47,113 bases of DNA, taken from the NCBI GenBank assembly GCA_015065325.1, contig SVQO01000019.1, forward strand, positions 1-47,113, given 5' to 3'. This DNA comes from Oscillospiraceae bacterium. Its GTDB lineage: Bacteria > Bacillota > Clostridia > Oscillospirales > SIG627. Shown piece by piece: positions 9,831 to 18,786 of the stretch (its first letter is position 1; every line of letters begins with the position of its first letter). The translations under genes were made by a program, and so were the position numbers. The notes under the pieces are model-generated. The model ran no database searches. It was given only the letters and a program-made list of their open reading frames with translations, and was not told where the DNA came from.

Positions 9831-9954
9831 TTCTGCGAAGTAAATTTAGGCGAGACGAGGAAGGCAAGAAAAAAACGAGGGCGTTTGCTAAACGCAAATA
9901 ACCGAGTTTTTTTCGATGTCCTGACGAAGTCGCAGCCAAATTTACGAAGCAGAA
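9831..9954. repeat. Structured intergenic repeat, copy A
   Basis: Element bounded by inverted ends TTCTGC-gaag-TAAATTT and AAATTTA-cgaa-GCAGAA. Inside are the shared blocks GAGACGAGG and GACGAAGTCGCAGCC and a core with outer A7/T7 pairing and inner GCGTTT/AAACGC stem. Bases 9807-9819 are a further partial copy of its right end. The right edge holds the stop codon and last residues (Ser-Ala-Ser) of the ceramidase-like gene. Close relatives lie at 16255-16497. Confidence 0.75.
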
Positions 9955-11429
9955 TGGAGATTGGTAAGAAGACGTACCAACTCCTGCGCCAAAGCCTCCC
10001 CCGTTCCCTGTACGAAGTAAGTCGTATCTACCTCGTAGCCGCCGCGGGAAAAGGCGTAGGTGGAGGGAATGTAGCCGTTGGAGCCGTTGGTATAGGCACA
10101 AATAAAGGTCATTTTAAAGGGAGAAGCAGACTTCACCTCCATACCGTTGGTATCAAACATTTCACAGCTGTTTGCGGCAAAGCCAAGCTCACCGAAGGAA
10201 ATAGCGGATACGGCAAGCTCCTGAGATGAACCGCGGTTGGAACGGGCAACCATATAATTTGCCTCGTACTTGGACTGGAAGCCGTATTGATCGAGAAGTC
10301 TGTCCCGATTGGCCTCGTTTGCGGAATTGCAGATCTGTGCCTGTGCAAGACGCTCGGGATCATCCTTGCGGATCGCCGCCTTGACCGTGGATGCCTGCGC
10401 GCCCACCTTGCCCAGCTCCACGGGCTGCATCGTTTCCAGTGCTTCGCCCAGCTTGCCGACCAGTGCCTTGCCAACCTCACGGTAATCGCCCTTTACCGCC
10501 TTTTTCTCGGGAAACTTGCTGGATAAATTGATGTTGCCCGAGGCACCGTTGTAATAAGCAAATTGAACGCCGTATTTCTCCTCCGAGCCCGTGCGGAATT
10601 CATTGATAAAGTCTGCGGTCACCGCATCCTTGATATCGTTGGCAGCGTGGGCGGCGTGTGCCTGCCAGTTGACCATTACGATATCCTTTTTTCCGTCGCG
10701 GGTAAAGCGGATGACCTGCAGATCGGGATCCGCCTCGGTCTCGTGGCTGATCGCGGGAGAGCCGGTGGTAATTTTGTGATGGATGCCCTGCAAGGATCCG
10801 TCCTCGCAGATATAGCGGCGCACGAAAGCAAAGCCTGTGGTATCGGCAATACCGATCTCAGCCTTTGCGGGAGAAAGATCCAGAAGCGCCTGACGGGCAG
10901 CCCATTTCAGCCGTTTCAGTGCCAGTGCCTGCCAGCGAATGTTTTCCACCTTATCGGAATTGGCGGAGGGAGCATTGTGGTTGTGGGTGGCGTTGAGGAA
11001 AATATGATCCTTCGGAACCCCCGTCACCTCGGTAATGGCAGTGTGGCACTTGGTGTAAAAGGCACCACCCATATTCTTCAGATCCGTGGCAACCATAAAG
11101 GCGGCGTTTTCACCGTCGGAAAAGGCAAGTACCGTAATATACAAGGGATCCAACGCCTTTTTTGCCGTCATTCCCGAGGAAATATAAATCGGATACTCCT
11201 CCGGAGTAATATCCACGCGGGAATAACCGACGCAGGTCCCTGCGGGCAAGGAAATGGGGTCCTTGGTAATGGCGTAAGGATCTTTATTTTTTTCGGACTC
11301 TTTCTGCTCCGCGGTGCTCTTTTGCGCGGCATTCTGAGCCGTTTGTGTGTTTTCCAAGGAGGCGGAGCATGCCGCCAAGGGCAGGATCGTAAGAATACAA
11401 AGTACAAAAGCAAAAAGACGTTTCATCAT
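9942..11429 (-). CDS. Neutral/alkaline ceramidase-like lipoprotein
   Basis: 495 residues counted from the ATG at 11429, which has AGGAG five bases upstream; a second ATG follows at once. Lipobox LPLAACS (Cys about residue 20). The mature part resembles the N-terminal domain of neutral ceramidase: GYSRVDITPEEYP, then LNATHNHNAPS, where His residues bind zinc, a central region with WQAHAAHAAND, and NGASGNINLSS. Eukaryotic and bacterial relatives cleave N-acyl sphingosine; many gut homologues are uncharacterised and may cut other amides. It lacks the C-terminal Ig-like domain, as most short bacterial forms do. The final three codons and stop lie inside a repeat element. Confidence 0.82.
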   Translation of the reverse strand: MMKRLFAFVLCILTILPLAACSASLENTQTAQNAAQKSTAEQKESEKNKDPYAITKDPISLPAGTCVGYSRVDITPEEYPIYISSGMTAKKALDPLYITVLAFSDGENAAFMVATDLKNMGGAFYTKCHTAITEVTGVPKDHIFLNATHNHNAPSANSDKVENIRWQALALKRLKWAARQALLDLSPAKAEIGIADTTGFAFVRRYICEDGSLQGIHHKITTGSPAISHETEADPDLQVIRFTRDGKKDIVMVNWQAHAAHAANDIKDAVTADFINEFRTGSEEKYGVQFAYYNGASGNINLSSKFPEKKAVKGDYREVGKALVGKLGEALETMQPVELGKVGAQASTVKAAIRKDDPERLAQAQICNSANEANRDRLLDQYGFQSKYEANYMVARSNRGSSQELAVSAISFGELGFAANSCEMFDTNGMEVKSASPFKMTFICAYTNGSNGYIPSTYAFSRGGYEVDTTYFVQGTGEALAQELVRLLTNLHSAS

Positions 11430-11460
11430 AGATTCTCCTGTATTTTTCTTTACCGATCTC

Positions 11461-11489
11461 ATTATAACAAACACCGTTTCCGTTGACAA
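11461..11489 (-). promoter_or_regulatory. Promoter of the ceramidase-like gene
   Basis: Minus strand TTGTCA, 17 bases, TATAAT, 32 bases before the chosen ATG. Confidence 0.7.
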
Positions 11490-11579
11490 GAGAAGAAAGT
11501 GCCAAAACGTCTCGATCTCCTTTGTGTAAAATGATTATCTATGTTTACAAAAAAGTAGTAATGCCCTTACTTTTTTCCC

Positions 11580-11608
11580 TTGTTTTTTTCTTTCTTATGT
11601 GATATAGT
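11580..11608 (+). promoter_or_regulatory. Promoter of the RNA methyltransferase / greA run
   Basis: TTGTTT, 17 bases, TATAGT; the AGAGGAGGG ribosome site begins about 10 bases downstream. Confidence 0.5.
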
Positions 11609-11633
11609 GAATTCGGAGAGGAGGGCGAAAAAA

Positions 11634-12974
11634 TTGGCTTACCCCGCAGAATTTCAAACGCGTATGGAACAGCTTCTGGGCGAAGACGCGCACCGCCTTT
11701 TCGCAAGCCTTGAAGCCGAGCCTTGCCGCGCTCTCCGCTACAACCAAGCACTTTTGACCCAAGAGGGCTTTTCCTCCCTTATGGAGAATGCACGGATCAA
11801 GCCCGTCCCCTTCGTTTCAAACGGTTTTTACTTTTCTCTGGACGGAATCGGAAACACCCCCCTGCATCACGGCGGAGGGATCTACGTTCAGGAGCCTGCC
11901 GCCATGGCACCCGTTGCCGCTTTGGGAGATGAAAGGGTGCACGCCGTTTTGGATCTTTGCTCCGCACCGGGTGGAAAGAGTCTGCAAGCCGCGGAACGGA
12001 TCCTTGACGAAAACGGTATTTTGATCTGCAACGAGCCTTCTCCCCAGAGACGACGCGCCCTGATGCAAAACCTGGAGCGACTGGGAGAAAAGCGCTGTCT
12101 CGTTACGGGCTTTGACGCCACGCACCTTCCCAAGGAGCTGTACGGCTTTTTCGATCTCGTGATCACCGACGCCCCTTGCTCCGGTGAGGGAATGATGCGC
12201 AAAAACGAAACCGCCGCAGAAGCTTGGAATATAGAAAACGTTTTGAGCCTTGCCGCCTTACAGGCGGAGATTTTGGAAAGTGCCGCAAAGGCTGTAAAAA
12301 ACGGCGGACGCATTCTTTACTCCACCTGCACTTGGGCAAAAGAGGAAAACGAGGACAACGTGACCCGTTTTCTTGAAAGCCATCCGGAATTTATCAGCCT
12401 GCCTCCCGATCCCGCGGTGGCATGCTGTGCCAAGGAGGGGCTCGTCCCCAACACCTTGCGCTTTTATCCTCATATTTTCGACGGAGAAGGACAGTTTCTC
12501 GCCATTTTCAAACGGGAAAGCGGCGCGGAATCCCCCTATTCCCCGAAGAAGAAAAAAGAGAAGGGCAAAAAGCCCGATCCCCGCATCAACGCTGTGGAAA
12601 AATTCCTGGCAGAGGTTTTGGAGGAGCGTCCCGAGGGAGCCTTGCTTTTCCGCGACGAGGACGTGTATCTGATAAAGGATACCCCCTTTCCCGAGGAGCT
12701 TTTCGTTTCTCCGGGGGTTCTGATCGGATCGGTGCAAAAGGGACGCGTGATCCCGCACCACCGCTTCTTCCGTGCCTATGCAGCGAATTTCCGCAACCGC
12801 ATTTCCCTGCCCTACTCAGATCCTCGGGTCGAGGCGTATCTGCGCGGGGAGGAGATCTCTCTGGAGGGAAACGGGTACGGCGTCCTCTTTGCCGATACTC
12901 TTCCTCTGGGAGGTGTCAAATGCTCCGCGGGCAGAGGAAAAAACTACTATCCGAAAGGTCTTAGAAAGCTCTGA
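11634..12974 (+). CDS. rRNA cytosine-C5 methyltransferase, RsmF/NOP2-Sun family
   Basis: 446 residues from a TTG start at 11634, chosen because AGAGGAGGG precedes it and the protein then opens in the family's usual way (PAEFQTRMEQLLG). The SAM-binding core shows LDLCSAPGGKS (motif I, about residue 105), DAPCSGEGMMRKN with the release Cys, and YSTCTWAKEEN with the catalytic Cys. A C-terminal PUA-like part follows, as in RsmF and YebU. It methylates a cytosine in 16S rRNA, the position not being predictable here. Its stop is one base before the greA start, so translation is probably coupled. Confidence 0.88.
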   Translation: MAYPAEFQTRMEQLLGEDAHRLFASLEAEPCRALRYNQALLTQEGFSSLMENARIKPVPFVSNGFYFSLDGIGNTPLHHGGGIYVQEPAAMAPVAALGDERVHAVLDLCSAPGGKSLQAAERILDENGILICNEPSPQRRRALMQNLERLGEKRCLVTGFDATHLPKELYGFFDLVITDAPCSGEGMMRKNETAAEAWNIENVLSLAALQAEILESAAKAVKNGGRILYSTCTWAKEENEDNVTRFLESHPEFISLPPDPAVACCAKEGLVPNTLRFYPHIFDGEGQFLAIFKRESGAESPYSPKKKKEKGKKPDPRINAVEKFLAEVLEERPEGALLFRDEDVYLIKDTPFPEELFVSPGVLIGSVQKGRVIPHHRFFRAYAANFRNRISLPYSDPRVEAYLRGEEISLEGNGYGVLFADTLPLGGVKCSAGRGKNYYPKGLRKL

Positions 12975-12975
12975 T

Positions 12976-13476
12976 ATGTATGACGAACTGACGAAAATCG
13001 ATATTCAGAAAATGCAGGAGGAGATCGACTACCGCATCTCCCTGCGCCCCCAGCTCCGCGCCGACGTACAGCAGGCAAGAGAGCTCGGGGATCTGTCGGA
13101 AAACGACGAATACCGCACCGCAAAGCGTGAAAAGGGCAAAAACGATTCCCGAATTCGCTATTTGCAAAACATGATCGCCACCGCAAAGATCATCGACGCC
13201 GACTCCAAGGCAGACGAGGTGGGGCTTTTTGACAAGGTCACCCTCTACATCGAGGAGGACGACGAGGAGGAGGTGTGCCGCATCGTCACCACCCTGCGCG
13301 AAAACGTGTTGGAGGGGTGCGTATCCAAGGAATCTCCGATGGGTAAGGCGGTGCTCGGCAAAAAGGTGGGCGACCGCGTAAAAATCTCTCCCACTCCCGA
13401 TTTTTCCTATTACGCAGTGATCCGCGCCATTGAAAAGGGCAAGGATGATCCGGATCTGCCCATTACTTCCTATTGA
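12976..13476 (+). CDS. greA: Transcription elongation factor GreA
   Basis: 166 residues, normal length. The N-terminal coiled coil carries the RELGDLSENDEY tip with the acidic residues that coordinate Mg in the RNA polymerase secondary channel. The C-terminal FKBP-like domain has SPMGKAVLGKKVGDRV. It rescues backtracked polymerase by promoting transcript cleavage. The ATG lies one base after the methyltransferase TGA, with only a weak ribosome site, which fits translational coupling. A longer upstream frame exists but overlaps the methyltransferase and is rejected. Confidence 0.92.
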   Translation: MYDELTKIDIQKMQEEIDYRISLRPQLRADVQQARELGDLSENDEYRTAKREKGKNDSRIRYLQNMIATAKIIDADSKADEVGLFDKVTLYIEEDDEEEVCRIVTTLRENVLEGCVSKESPMGKAVLGKKVGDRVKISPTPDFSYYAVIRAIEKGKDDPDLPITSY

Positions 13477-13492
13477 TTTTGGAGGATTTATG

Positions 13493-15400
13493 ATGAAAAA
13501 GTTACTTTGTGCAATTTTGGTTCTTTGTATGTTTACCTCCCCGGTCTTCCCCGTTTGGGCGGCAAAGGAGGACACGGACACAAACCCCGATTCTTCTGCG
13601 GAAAACACCGAAAAAGATCCTGAAGAAGATACCGAAAAGACCGAGGAATACCATATTACCGAGGTCATCGTCAGCGGCGTAACCACCCCCGTTGCAGGAG
13701 AGGCGATCTTCGCAAAGCCTTTGGATAAAGCAAAGGTGGAGGTAGCCAATGAGGAGAACGAAGCCCTTCTTTTCAGTGAAAGCGCCTACTGGTCGATATC
13801 CGGCTCCTCCCAAAAGCTGGAGGGCGGGAGCTTTGCCGCAGGAAAGACGTACCGTCTCACCGTCACCGTTCATTTCGAGCTGGAGGGAACTTTGACCCTC
13901 AACGTCAGTAAAGCAAAATACGAGATCAACGGCAAAACGGCGACCCTCGACAAAAAAAGCTCCTCGGATTCGAGTCTGGTCTTCTACGCCGAATTTGATT
14001 CCGAACTGGGGGAAGGCGGCATTACCCCCAAGGTAACACTTGATCCCGACAGTGACAAGACCAAAACCTACGACGGAAAGGCTCTGGAGATCAAAGCCAA
14101 GGTCACCAACGCCATCGACGGAGTAGGATACAGCTTTCAGTGGTACCGCGATGAAAAGATCCTGAAGGATGAAACCTCCGAGAGCATCGCTTTGGTAAAC
14201 GTCGCCGATTCCGGAGAATACACCTGCAAGGTCACCGCCACCCTTTCCTCCAAGAAGGAGAGCACCACCTCCGATTCCGTAAAGATCACCGTCTCCCCCT
14301 TCGTGGTCAACGTTGAAATTCAGGATGCTGAAAAATACGTTTCCGAGAAGGATCCCGCCTTTGAATACAAAATTCAAGGCGAGGAGCCTGCAGACCAACT
14401 GCTGGGTGACCTTGAACGCGAGGAGGGCGAGGAGGTCGGCGAATACGTCATCGGCAAGGGAACCCTTTGCTTCCCCGATGAAATCGCCGCAAACTACGAG
14501 CTGAAGATCACCGAAGGAACCCTGAAGATCCGCAAGGAAGGAGATCCCGTTCTGCTCAAGGCAGACAACCAAAGCGGTGTCGAGGGCATTCGCGTTTACG
14601 CCATCCTCAGCAAGCTCCCCGAAGGCTCCTCCTTTGTCCTGACGGATGCCGATGGCGCCACCGTTGCCACCGTGGAAAGCAAGCTTGCCCCCAAAAAAGT
14701 AATGAAGGCGTTTACCGTAGGTCTTCTCAACGATACCGAAAAAAATATTACTCTGCCTAAAAACACCACCGTCCGTCTTGAAATCCCCCTTGCCGAAAAC
14801 GAGCAGAATTTTAAGAAGGGAACCATCAGCGTTGTTCTCAAGAACGGACAGTCTGAAAAGATTCTTCCTGCAAAAACCGTCAGCGGAGGCGTGGGCAATG
14901 CCCTGTATCTCTCCGTCGAGATCGATACCTTGGGTACGATCCTGGTCATTGAGGGCGATAAGCCCACCGCTTCCGCCGGCACTACCACCCAAAACCCGTC
15001 CAAGGACAAGGACGACGAGGAAAAGAGCGGAGCCGCTTGGCTTTGGATCCTGATCACGATTTTGATTCTGGGTGCCATCGGTGCCATCGTCTTCACCGTA
15101 CTACAATCCAAAAAAATGTCCGTCGCCACCAAGCGCTACGTTCCCGTCAAGAAACCCGTTTCTCTCACCCCCGAACAACAGAGAGAGCGTGAGCGCGCAA
15201 GAAGAATTGCCGACGAGATCAACGCTATGCCCCCTGTGCCCGAAGCCGCTTCTTCACAGCCGAAGATCTACGAGCCCGACCCTTCCCTCGAAAACGGAAT
15301 GCGCACCCGCGCCGTTCCCTCCGTGGAGCCAAAGCCCGCTCCTCCCCAGGACGAGCCCCGTACCCGTAAGATCATCTCCTTTGACGATCTGGAGGGCTGA
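13493..15400 (+). CDS. Surface protein with MBG/Ig-like domains and C-terminal membrane anchor
   Basis: About 635 residues. Two adjacent ATGs (13490, 13493); the second has better spacing from GGAGG. A signal peptide ends near AAKED and an acidic linker follows. An Ig-like region (about 195-275) shows FQWYRDEKILK and DSGEYTCKVTAT. An MBG-like domain (about 275-360) shows YVSEKDPAFEYKIQG and EIAANYELKITEGTL. Another beta domain follows, then a transmembrane helix near residue 530 (LWILITILILGAIGAIV) and a ~95-residue basic/Pro-rich cytoplasmic tail. That tail argues for signalling or cytoskeletal attachment rather than simple wall anchoring. Starts 16 bases after greA; no LPxTG motif. Confidence 0.8.
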   Translation: MKKLLCAILVLCMFTSPVFPVWAAKEDTDTNPDSSAENTEKDPEEDTEKTEEYHITEVIVSGVTTPVAGEAIFAKPLDKAKVEVANEENEALLFSESAYWSISGSSQKLEGGSFAAGKTYRLTVTVHFELEGTLTLNVSKAKYEINGKTATLDKKSSSDSSLVFYAEFDSELGEGGITPKVTLDPDSDKTKTYDGKALEIKAKVTNAIDGVGYSFQWYRDEKILKDETSESIALVNVADSGEYTCKVTATLSSKKESTTSDSVKITVSPFVVNVEIQDAEKYVSEKDPAFEYKIQGEEPADQLLGDLEREEGEEVGEYVIGKGTLCFPDEIAANYELKITEGTLKIRKEGDPVLLKADNQSGVEGIRVYAILSKLPEGSSFVLTDADGATVATVESKLAPKKVMKAFTVGLLNDTEKNITLPKNTTVRLEIPLAENEQNFKKGTISVVLKNGQSEKILPAKTVSGGVGNALYLSVEIDTLGTILVIEGDKPTASAGTTTQNPSKDKDDEEKSGAAWLWILITILILGAIGAIVFTVLQSKKMSVATKRYVPVKKPVSLTPEQQRERERARRIADEINAMPPVPEAASSQPKIYEPDPSLENGMRTRAVPSVEPKPAPPQDEPRTRKIISFDDLEG

Positions 15401-15402
15401 TT

Positions 15403-16095
15403 TTGCTGGTTGTATTTGATCTGGACGGCACCCTTGCCAAGGTGGGCGATGCCAGCACCGCCGAAACCGTAGCACTGCTTCACAGGATCCGTGAAACAGG
15501 CGCCCGCATCGCCCTTTCCAGCGGGAAGCCCACCTTTTATCTCTGTGCCTTTGCCCGACAGCTGGGGCTTCAGGATGCGGTTCTTGTGGGCGAAAACGGA
15601 AGCGTGATCCAAGTGGGAACTGCATTGCCCCCTACGCTTTACCGAAAAGCCGAGATCCCCGCAATCACGAAAAAGGCATTAAAGACCCTGCGCGAAAGGA
15701 TGGAAGCGGAATTCGGCGACCGTATTTGGTATCAGCCCAACGAAACCGCGCTGACCCCCTTCCCCGCTTACGCAGAGGATTTTGCCAAGATCCGCGCTAT
15801 TTTGGACGACTTTATCACTCCCGAGATGCAGATCGCCGTCTATGAGCATCCCGATTGCTTCGATATTCAGTATCAGGGCCTTTCCAAGGGGGCAGGCATC
15901 CGCCGACTGTCCGAGGTCACGGGCATCGCTCCCGAGGATATGATCTCCGTGGGAGATTACACCAATGATTATCCCATGTTTGCGGAAACGGGCTATTCCG
16001 TAGGAATCCATCTACCCGATCCCGCACGCGCCACCGTCAATTTTCCCACGATCAGTGAGGCACTGACCCACATTCTGGAAAAGCTAACAAAGTAA
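15403..16095 (+). CDS. HAD-superfamily phosphatase (Cof/phosphoglycolate-like)
   Basis: 230 residues from a TTG start at 15403, six bases after GGAGGG. The first codons run straight into the nucleophile motif VVFDLDGTL (Asp pair), motif II is ALSSGKP, motif III includes LSKGAGIRRL (Lys), and motif IV is VGDYTNDYPMF. The cap sits between motifs II and III, as in Cof-type sugar phosphatases. Substrate unknown. It is 2 bases downstream of the surface-protein stop, so co-transcribed, and ends the operon that started with the RNA methyltransferase. Confidence 0.85.
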   Translation: MLVVFDLDGTLAKVGDASTAETVALLHRIRETGARIALSSGKPTFYLCAFARQLGLQDAVLVGENGSVIQVGTALPPTLYRKAEIPAITKKALKTLRERMEAEFGDRIWYQPNETALTPFPAYAEDFAKIRAILDDFITPEMQIAVYEHPDCFDIQYQGLSKGAGIRRLSEVTGIAPEDMISVGDYTNDYPMFAETGYSVGIHLPDPARATVNFPTISEALTHILEKLTK

Positions 16096-16096
16096 A

Positions 16097-16128
16097 AAAC
16101 AGGCACCTGCCGCAGCAGGTGCCTGTTT
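16097..16128 (+). terminator. Terminator of the methyltransferase-greA-HAD operon
   Basis: AAACAGGCACCTGC / GCAGGTGCCTGTTT, 14-base perfect arms, 4-base loop. Confidence 0.85.
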
Positions 16129-16254
16129 CGTTTATTCTTTGCAAAAACTCCCCCCGAAAAAAAACAAAATCCCTTATTCCTCATTTGGAAGTTGTTGCGG
16201 AGATTTTTTAAAAAGGGGCCGTCCCCTTCCAACCGCAGCCAATTTGCAAAACGG

Positions 16255-16371
16255 TTCTGCGAAGTAAATTTGCGTGAGACGAGGCGGGCAAGGGAAAGTC
16301 GAGTGAGTTTACACTCGTAAATGATCGAGACTTTCTCCGTAGCACAACAAAGTTGCAGTCAATTTGCGAAG
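16255..16371. repeat. Structured intergenic repeat, copy B (divergent core)
   Basis: Starts TTCTGCGAAGTAAATTTG and GAGACGAGGCGGGCAAG like copy A, ends with TTGCAGTCAATTTGCGAAG. The core differs entirely from A and C (AAGTCGAG...CTCGTAAATGATCGAGACTTT) but keeps an outer AAAGTC/GACTTT stem and an inner GAGT/ACTC stem. It abuts copy C. A partial right end also precedes it at about 16234-16245. The stretch 16129-16254 shows nothing else. Confidence 0.65.
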
Positions 16372-16497
16372 TAAAAACGAGAGAGACAAGGAAGGCAAGA
16401 AAAAAACGAGGGCGTTTGCTGAACGCAAATAACCGAGTTTTTTTCGATGTCCTGACGAAGTCGCAGCCGTTTTTACAAAGCAAATTACGAAGCAGAA
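16366..16497. repeat. Structured intergenic repeat, copy C
   Basis: Core nearly identical to copy A over about 85 bases (AAAAACGAGGGCGTTTGC to GACGAAGTCGCAGCC), with changed flanks. It ends ACGAAGCAGAA, where the complementary strand supplies TCT-GCT-TCG-TAA, the last codons of the gene at 16485-16994. Confidence 0.75.
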
Positions 16498-16994
16498 AAG
16501 CCGATATAAGCCGCCAGCCCAAAACTGCTCAGCAAGGTCACGACGATTCCCGCCGCCAACACGCCGAGAAGGATGGAGGGAAAAGCTCTTTTGAGACGCA
16601 TATCCATCATAGCGGCAATCAGAGCGCCGGTCCAAGCACCCGTACCGGGGAGAGGAACGGCAACGAAGATAAAAAGTCCCCAAAAGCCGTATTTTAAAAC
16701 CTTGTCCTTTTTGCTCTTTCCCTTTTCCTCAAGGCGGTCAATAAAGCTGTTCAGCTTAGGGAGATGCTTTCGGATCCAGAAAAAGATCTTCCGAATAAAA
16801 ATGATGATAAAGGGAACGGGAAGCAGGTTTCCGATAACGGAAACCGCAAATGCAAGGAGCGGGTGCAATTCGTGAAGCAAGACTGCCACGGGGATCGCTC
16901 CGCGCAGCTCGATGATCGGTACCATCGAGATCAAAAACGTCACCAGAATCTTACCCCAAAGGGTTCCTCCAAGGACGTCCCACAAAAAATTCAT
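16485..16994 (-). CDS. Small multidrug-export-like membrane protein (COG2426)
   Basis: 169 residues, typical length for PF06695. Four or five membrane helices. The signature ISMVPIIELRGAIPVAV near residue 20 and VAVPLPGTGAWTGALIAA near residue 115 are the family's two Pro-rich motifs. The family was named as small multidrug export proteins, but the transported substrate is not established. Cationic linker EEKGKSKKDK lies between helices. The last residues SAS and the stop come from the adjacent repeat element. It lies head-to-tail after the lipoprotein at 17071-18771 with a terminator between. Confidence 0.85.
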   Translation of the reverse strand: MNFLWDVLGGTLWGKILVTFLISMVPIIELRGAIPVAVLLHELHPLLAFAVSVIGNLLPVPFIIIFIRKIFFWIRKHLPKLNSFIDRLEEKGKSKKDKVLKYGFWGLFIFVAVPLPGTGAWTGALIAAMMDMRLKRAFPSILLGVLAAGIVVTLLSSFGLAAYIGFSAS

Positions 16995-17027
16995 ACTGTC
17001 CTCCGCTGTTACAATACCCTCTCTCAG

Positions 17028-17053
17028 AAAAAGACACCCGAAGGTGTCTTTTT
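17028..17053 (-). terminator. Terminator of the 566-residue lipoprotein gene
   Basis: AAAAAGACACC / GGTGTCTTTTT, 4-base loop; symmetric. Confidence 0.85.
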
Positions 17054-17070
17054 CACGGAGCCATTACGCT

Positions 17071-18771
17071 TTACTTGTTGGTGTAGGTATAGTCTCTGAC
17101 AACGATGTCCTCACCGGTGATCATACGAGCAGTTACTTTGTAGTGGAAGGTACCCTTTCCAAGAGTGCTGTTGGAGATCACGTCGTTGCCGATGCTGACG
17201 ATCTTCTCATGGGAATCATCCAGCTTTCCGAGGTCGAAGGTATATCTGCCGGTCTCGGTAGCAGCGGGAGTCTTTACGTCAGCGCGCTCTGCAAAAGCAG
17301 TGTTGTTAAAGAGTACGTTGCCTGCCTCGTCGGTGATCACGGTGTTGACCCAGAGAATTCTTCTGGAGCCGTTGATCACGCCGGAGTAAATGTAGGAGCC
17401 GGTCTGTCTGCTGGTATATTCGTAAGCGTCACGGACCATAGCGGCAGTAGTAGGAGTACCATCGATCAGTTCTTTTACGGTCATAGGAACGAAGTTGCCT
17501 TCATAGAGCTCTCTGAAGGTCATCTTTCTGTCAACCTCGCCGATGAGATACACGCCGTTGGCATCAACGACCTCGTCCTGAAGATTCCGGTGCGTCTGTG
17601 CCAAAACGATGACGTTGGAAGCGTCTCCGTCGATGGTACCGTCGGGATTCTTCACAACGTTTACGGAAACCACCATCTTCGCATCCACGGTTCCGTCGGA
17701 GCGGATCATACCGTCTGCCTTCTTGGCGTTGGCATAAGCCGCATACATACCCTGCTCACCGTTGTGCTTTACGATCTCGTCGGTATCACCCGCAAGAGAG
17801 TTGTCGTAGGTAAGAGTCAGCTCTCCTGCCTCACCGCCGATGATAACACCGTTGGGATCGGGAATGGGGGGCTTGGGAGTGGCTGCAGCCTGATCTTCGG
17901 GAGAAAGCAGAGGAACCTTTACGCCCTCTACGAAGTAGTAACCGTTGTTCGGAACCATATGGTTGATGGAAGTAGCACGGCTGGAATAAGAAACCGTGTT
18001 CCAGGCGTAGATCAGTGCAGTTGCTTCCGTGTTACCCAAACGGGCGATCGCTTCACCGCCGTAAAGATAAACCACGTCGAATCTGTCGTTCATTACGGCA
18101 ACGCCCTTGTCGTTGGTGCTCTCAACGAACAGCTTAAAGGTCTCCAGACCGGAGTCACCGTTGGAGTAGGGCAATCCGCGATAGGTGCGGCCCGCCTTCA
18201 GAGGGAAGGTGTACTTGCCTACCTTGTAGGTGTAGTTGTCTGCATCGGCAAAAACACCGCTGGCACCATTCACTGCCGCTTCCCATGCAGCCTGATCGGC
18301 ATAGTCGTGGAGATAAAAGGTCTTACCGCCAGTGGTGCCTGCCTGCGTTGCGGGTCTTTCTTCCAAAGACCACTCGAAGGTGAGCATAGCGCGCATATAC
18401 GCCTCGGCATAATTTCTTCTGTCCTCAACGTTCTGTGCCTTGTTCACGTCCAGCTTGGAAAGAGCTTCCTGCTCCTTGCTGTACTGGCTCTTGACAGAGG
18501 TCGTACCGCTGGTCACGCGATTGGAGCCGCCCTTGTTGGGAGTGGACTGCAAGCTCTCGGCGTTGGGATCGCTCTTGGTGACGACGGGCGTCTTGGAAGT
18601 GGCGGGAGCTTTATTTCCAGCGGTCTCCTTTTCCTTCTTCACAGCCTGCGCGGCAGTCTTCGTAGGATCGTCCTTCTCTTTTTTGCTGCAGGAGCCCAGG
18701 AAGGGCAAAACCATCGTGCAAGCCAGCACCACGGCCACCAACGCAAGAAGGCGTCTTCTTTGATTCTTCAT
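17071..18771 (-). CDS. Large secreted lipoprotein, unknown function
   Basis: 566 residues. Arg-rich N-terminus, hydrophobic run and lipobox FLGSCSKK (Cys about residue 28), then a Lys/Thr/Ala-rich linker to about residue 95. The mature part is probably two alpha/beta or beta domains, with no motif that I recognise. A short segment, APATSKTPVVTKSDPNAES, looks like a flexible spacer. Strong promoter and a hairpin leader suggest high or regulated expression. It shares no operon partner. I cannot assign a function; a substrate-binding or wall-associated role is only a guess. Confidence 0.75.
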   Translation of the reverse strand: MKNQRRRLLALVAVVLACTMVLPFLGSCSKKEKDDPTKTAAQAVKKEKETAGNKAPATSKTPVVTKSDPNAESLQSTPNKGGSNRVTSGTTSVKSQYSKEQEALSKLDVNKAQNVEDRRNYAEAYMRAMLTFEWSLEERPATQAGTTGGKTFYLHDYADQAAWEAAVNGASGVFADADNYTYKVGKYTFPLKAGRTYRGLPYSNGDSGLETFKLFVESTNDKGVAVMNDRFDVVYLYGGEAIARLGNTEATALIYAWNTVSYSSRATSINHMVPNNGYYFVEGVKVPLLSPEDQAAATPKPPIPDPNGVIIGGEAGELTLTYDNSLAGDTDEIVKHNGEQGMYAAYANAKKADGMIRSDGTVDAKMVVSVNVVKNPDGTIDGDASNVIVLAQTHRNLQDEVVDANGVYLIGEVDRKMTFRELYEGNFVPMTVKELIDGTPTTAAMVRDAYEYTSRQTGSYIYSGVINGSRRILWVNTVITDEAGNVLFNNTAFAERADVKTPAATETGRYTFDLGKLDDSHEKIVSIGNDVISNSTLGKGTFHYKVTARMITGEDIVVRDYTYTNK

Positions 18772-18786
18772 AGATATTTCCTCCTG

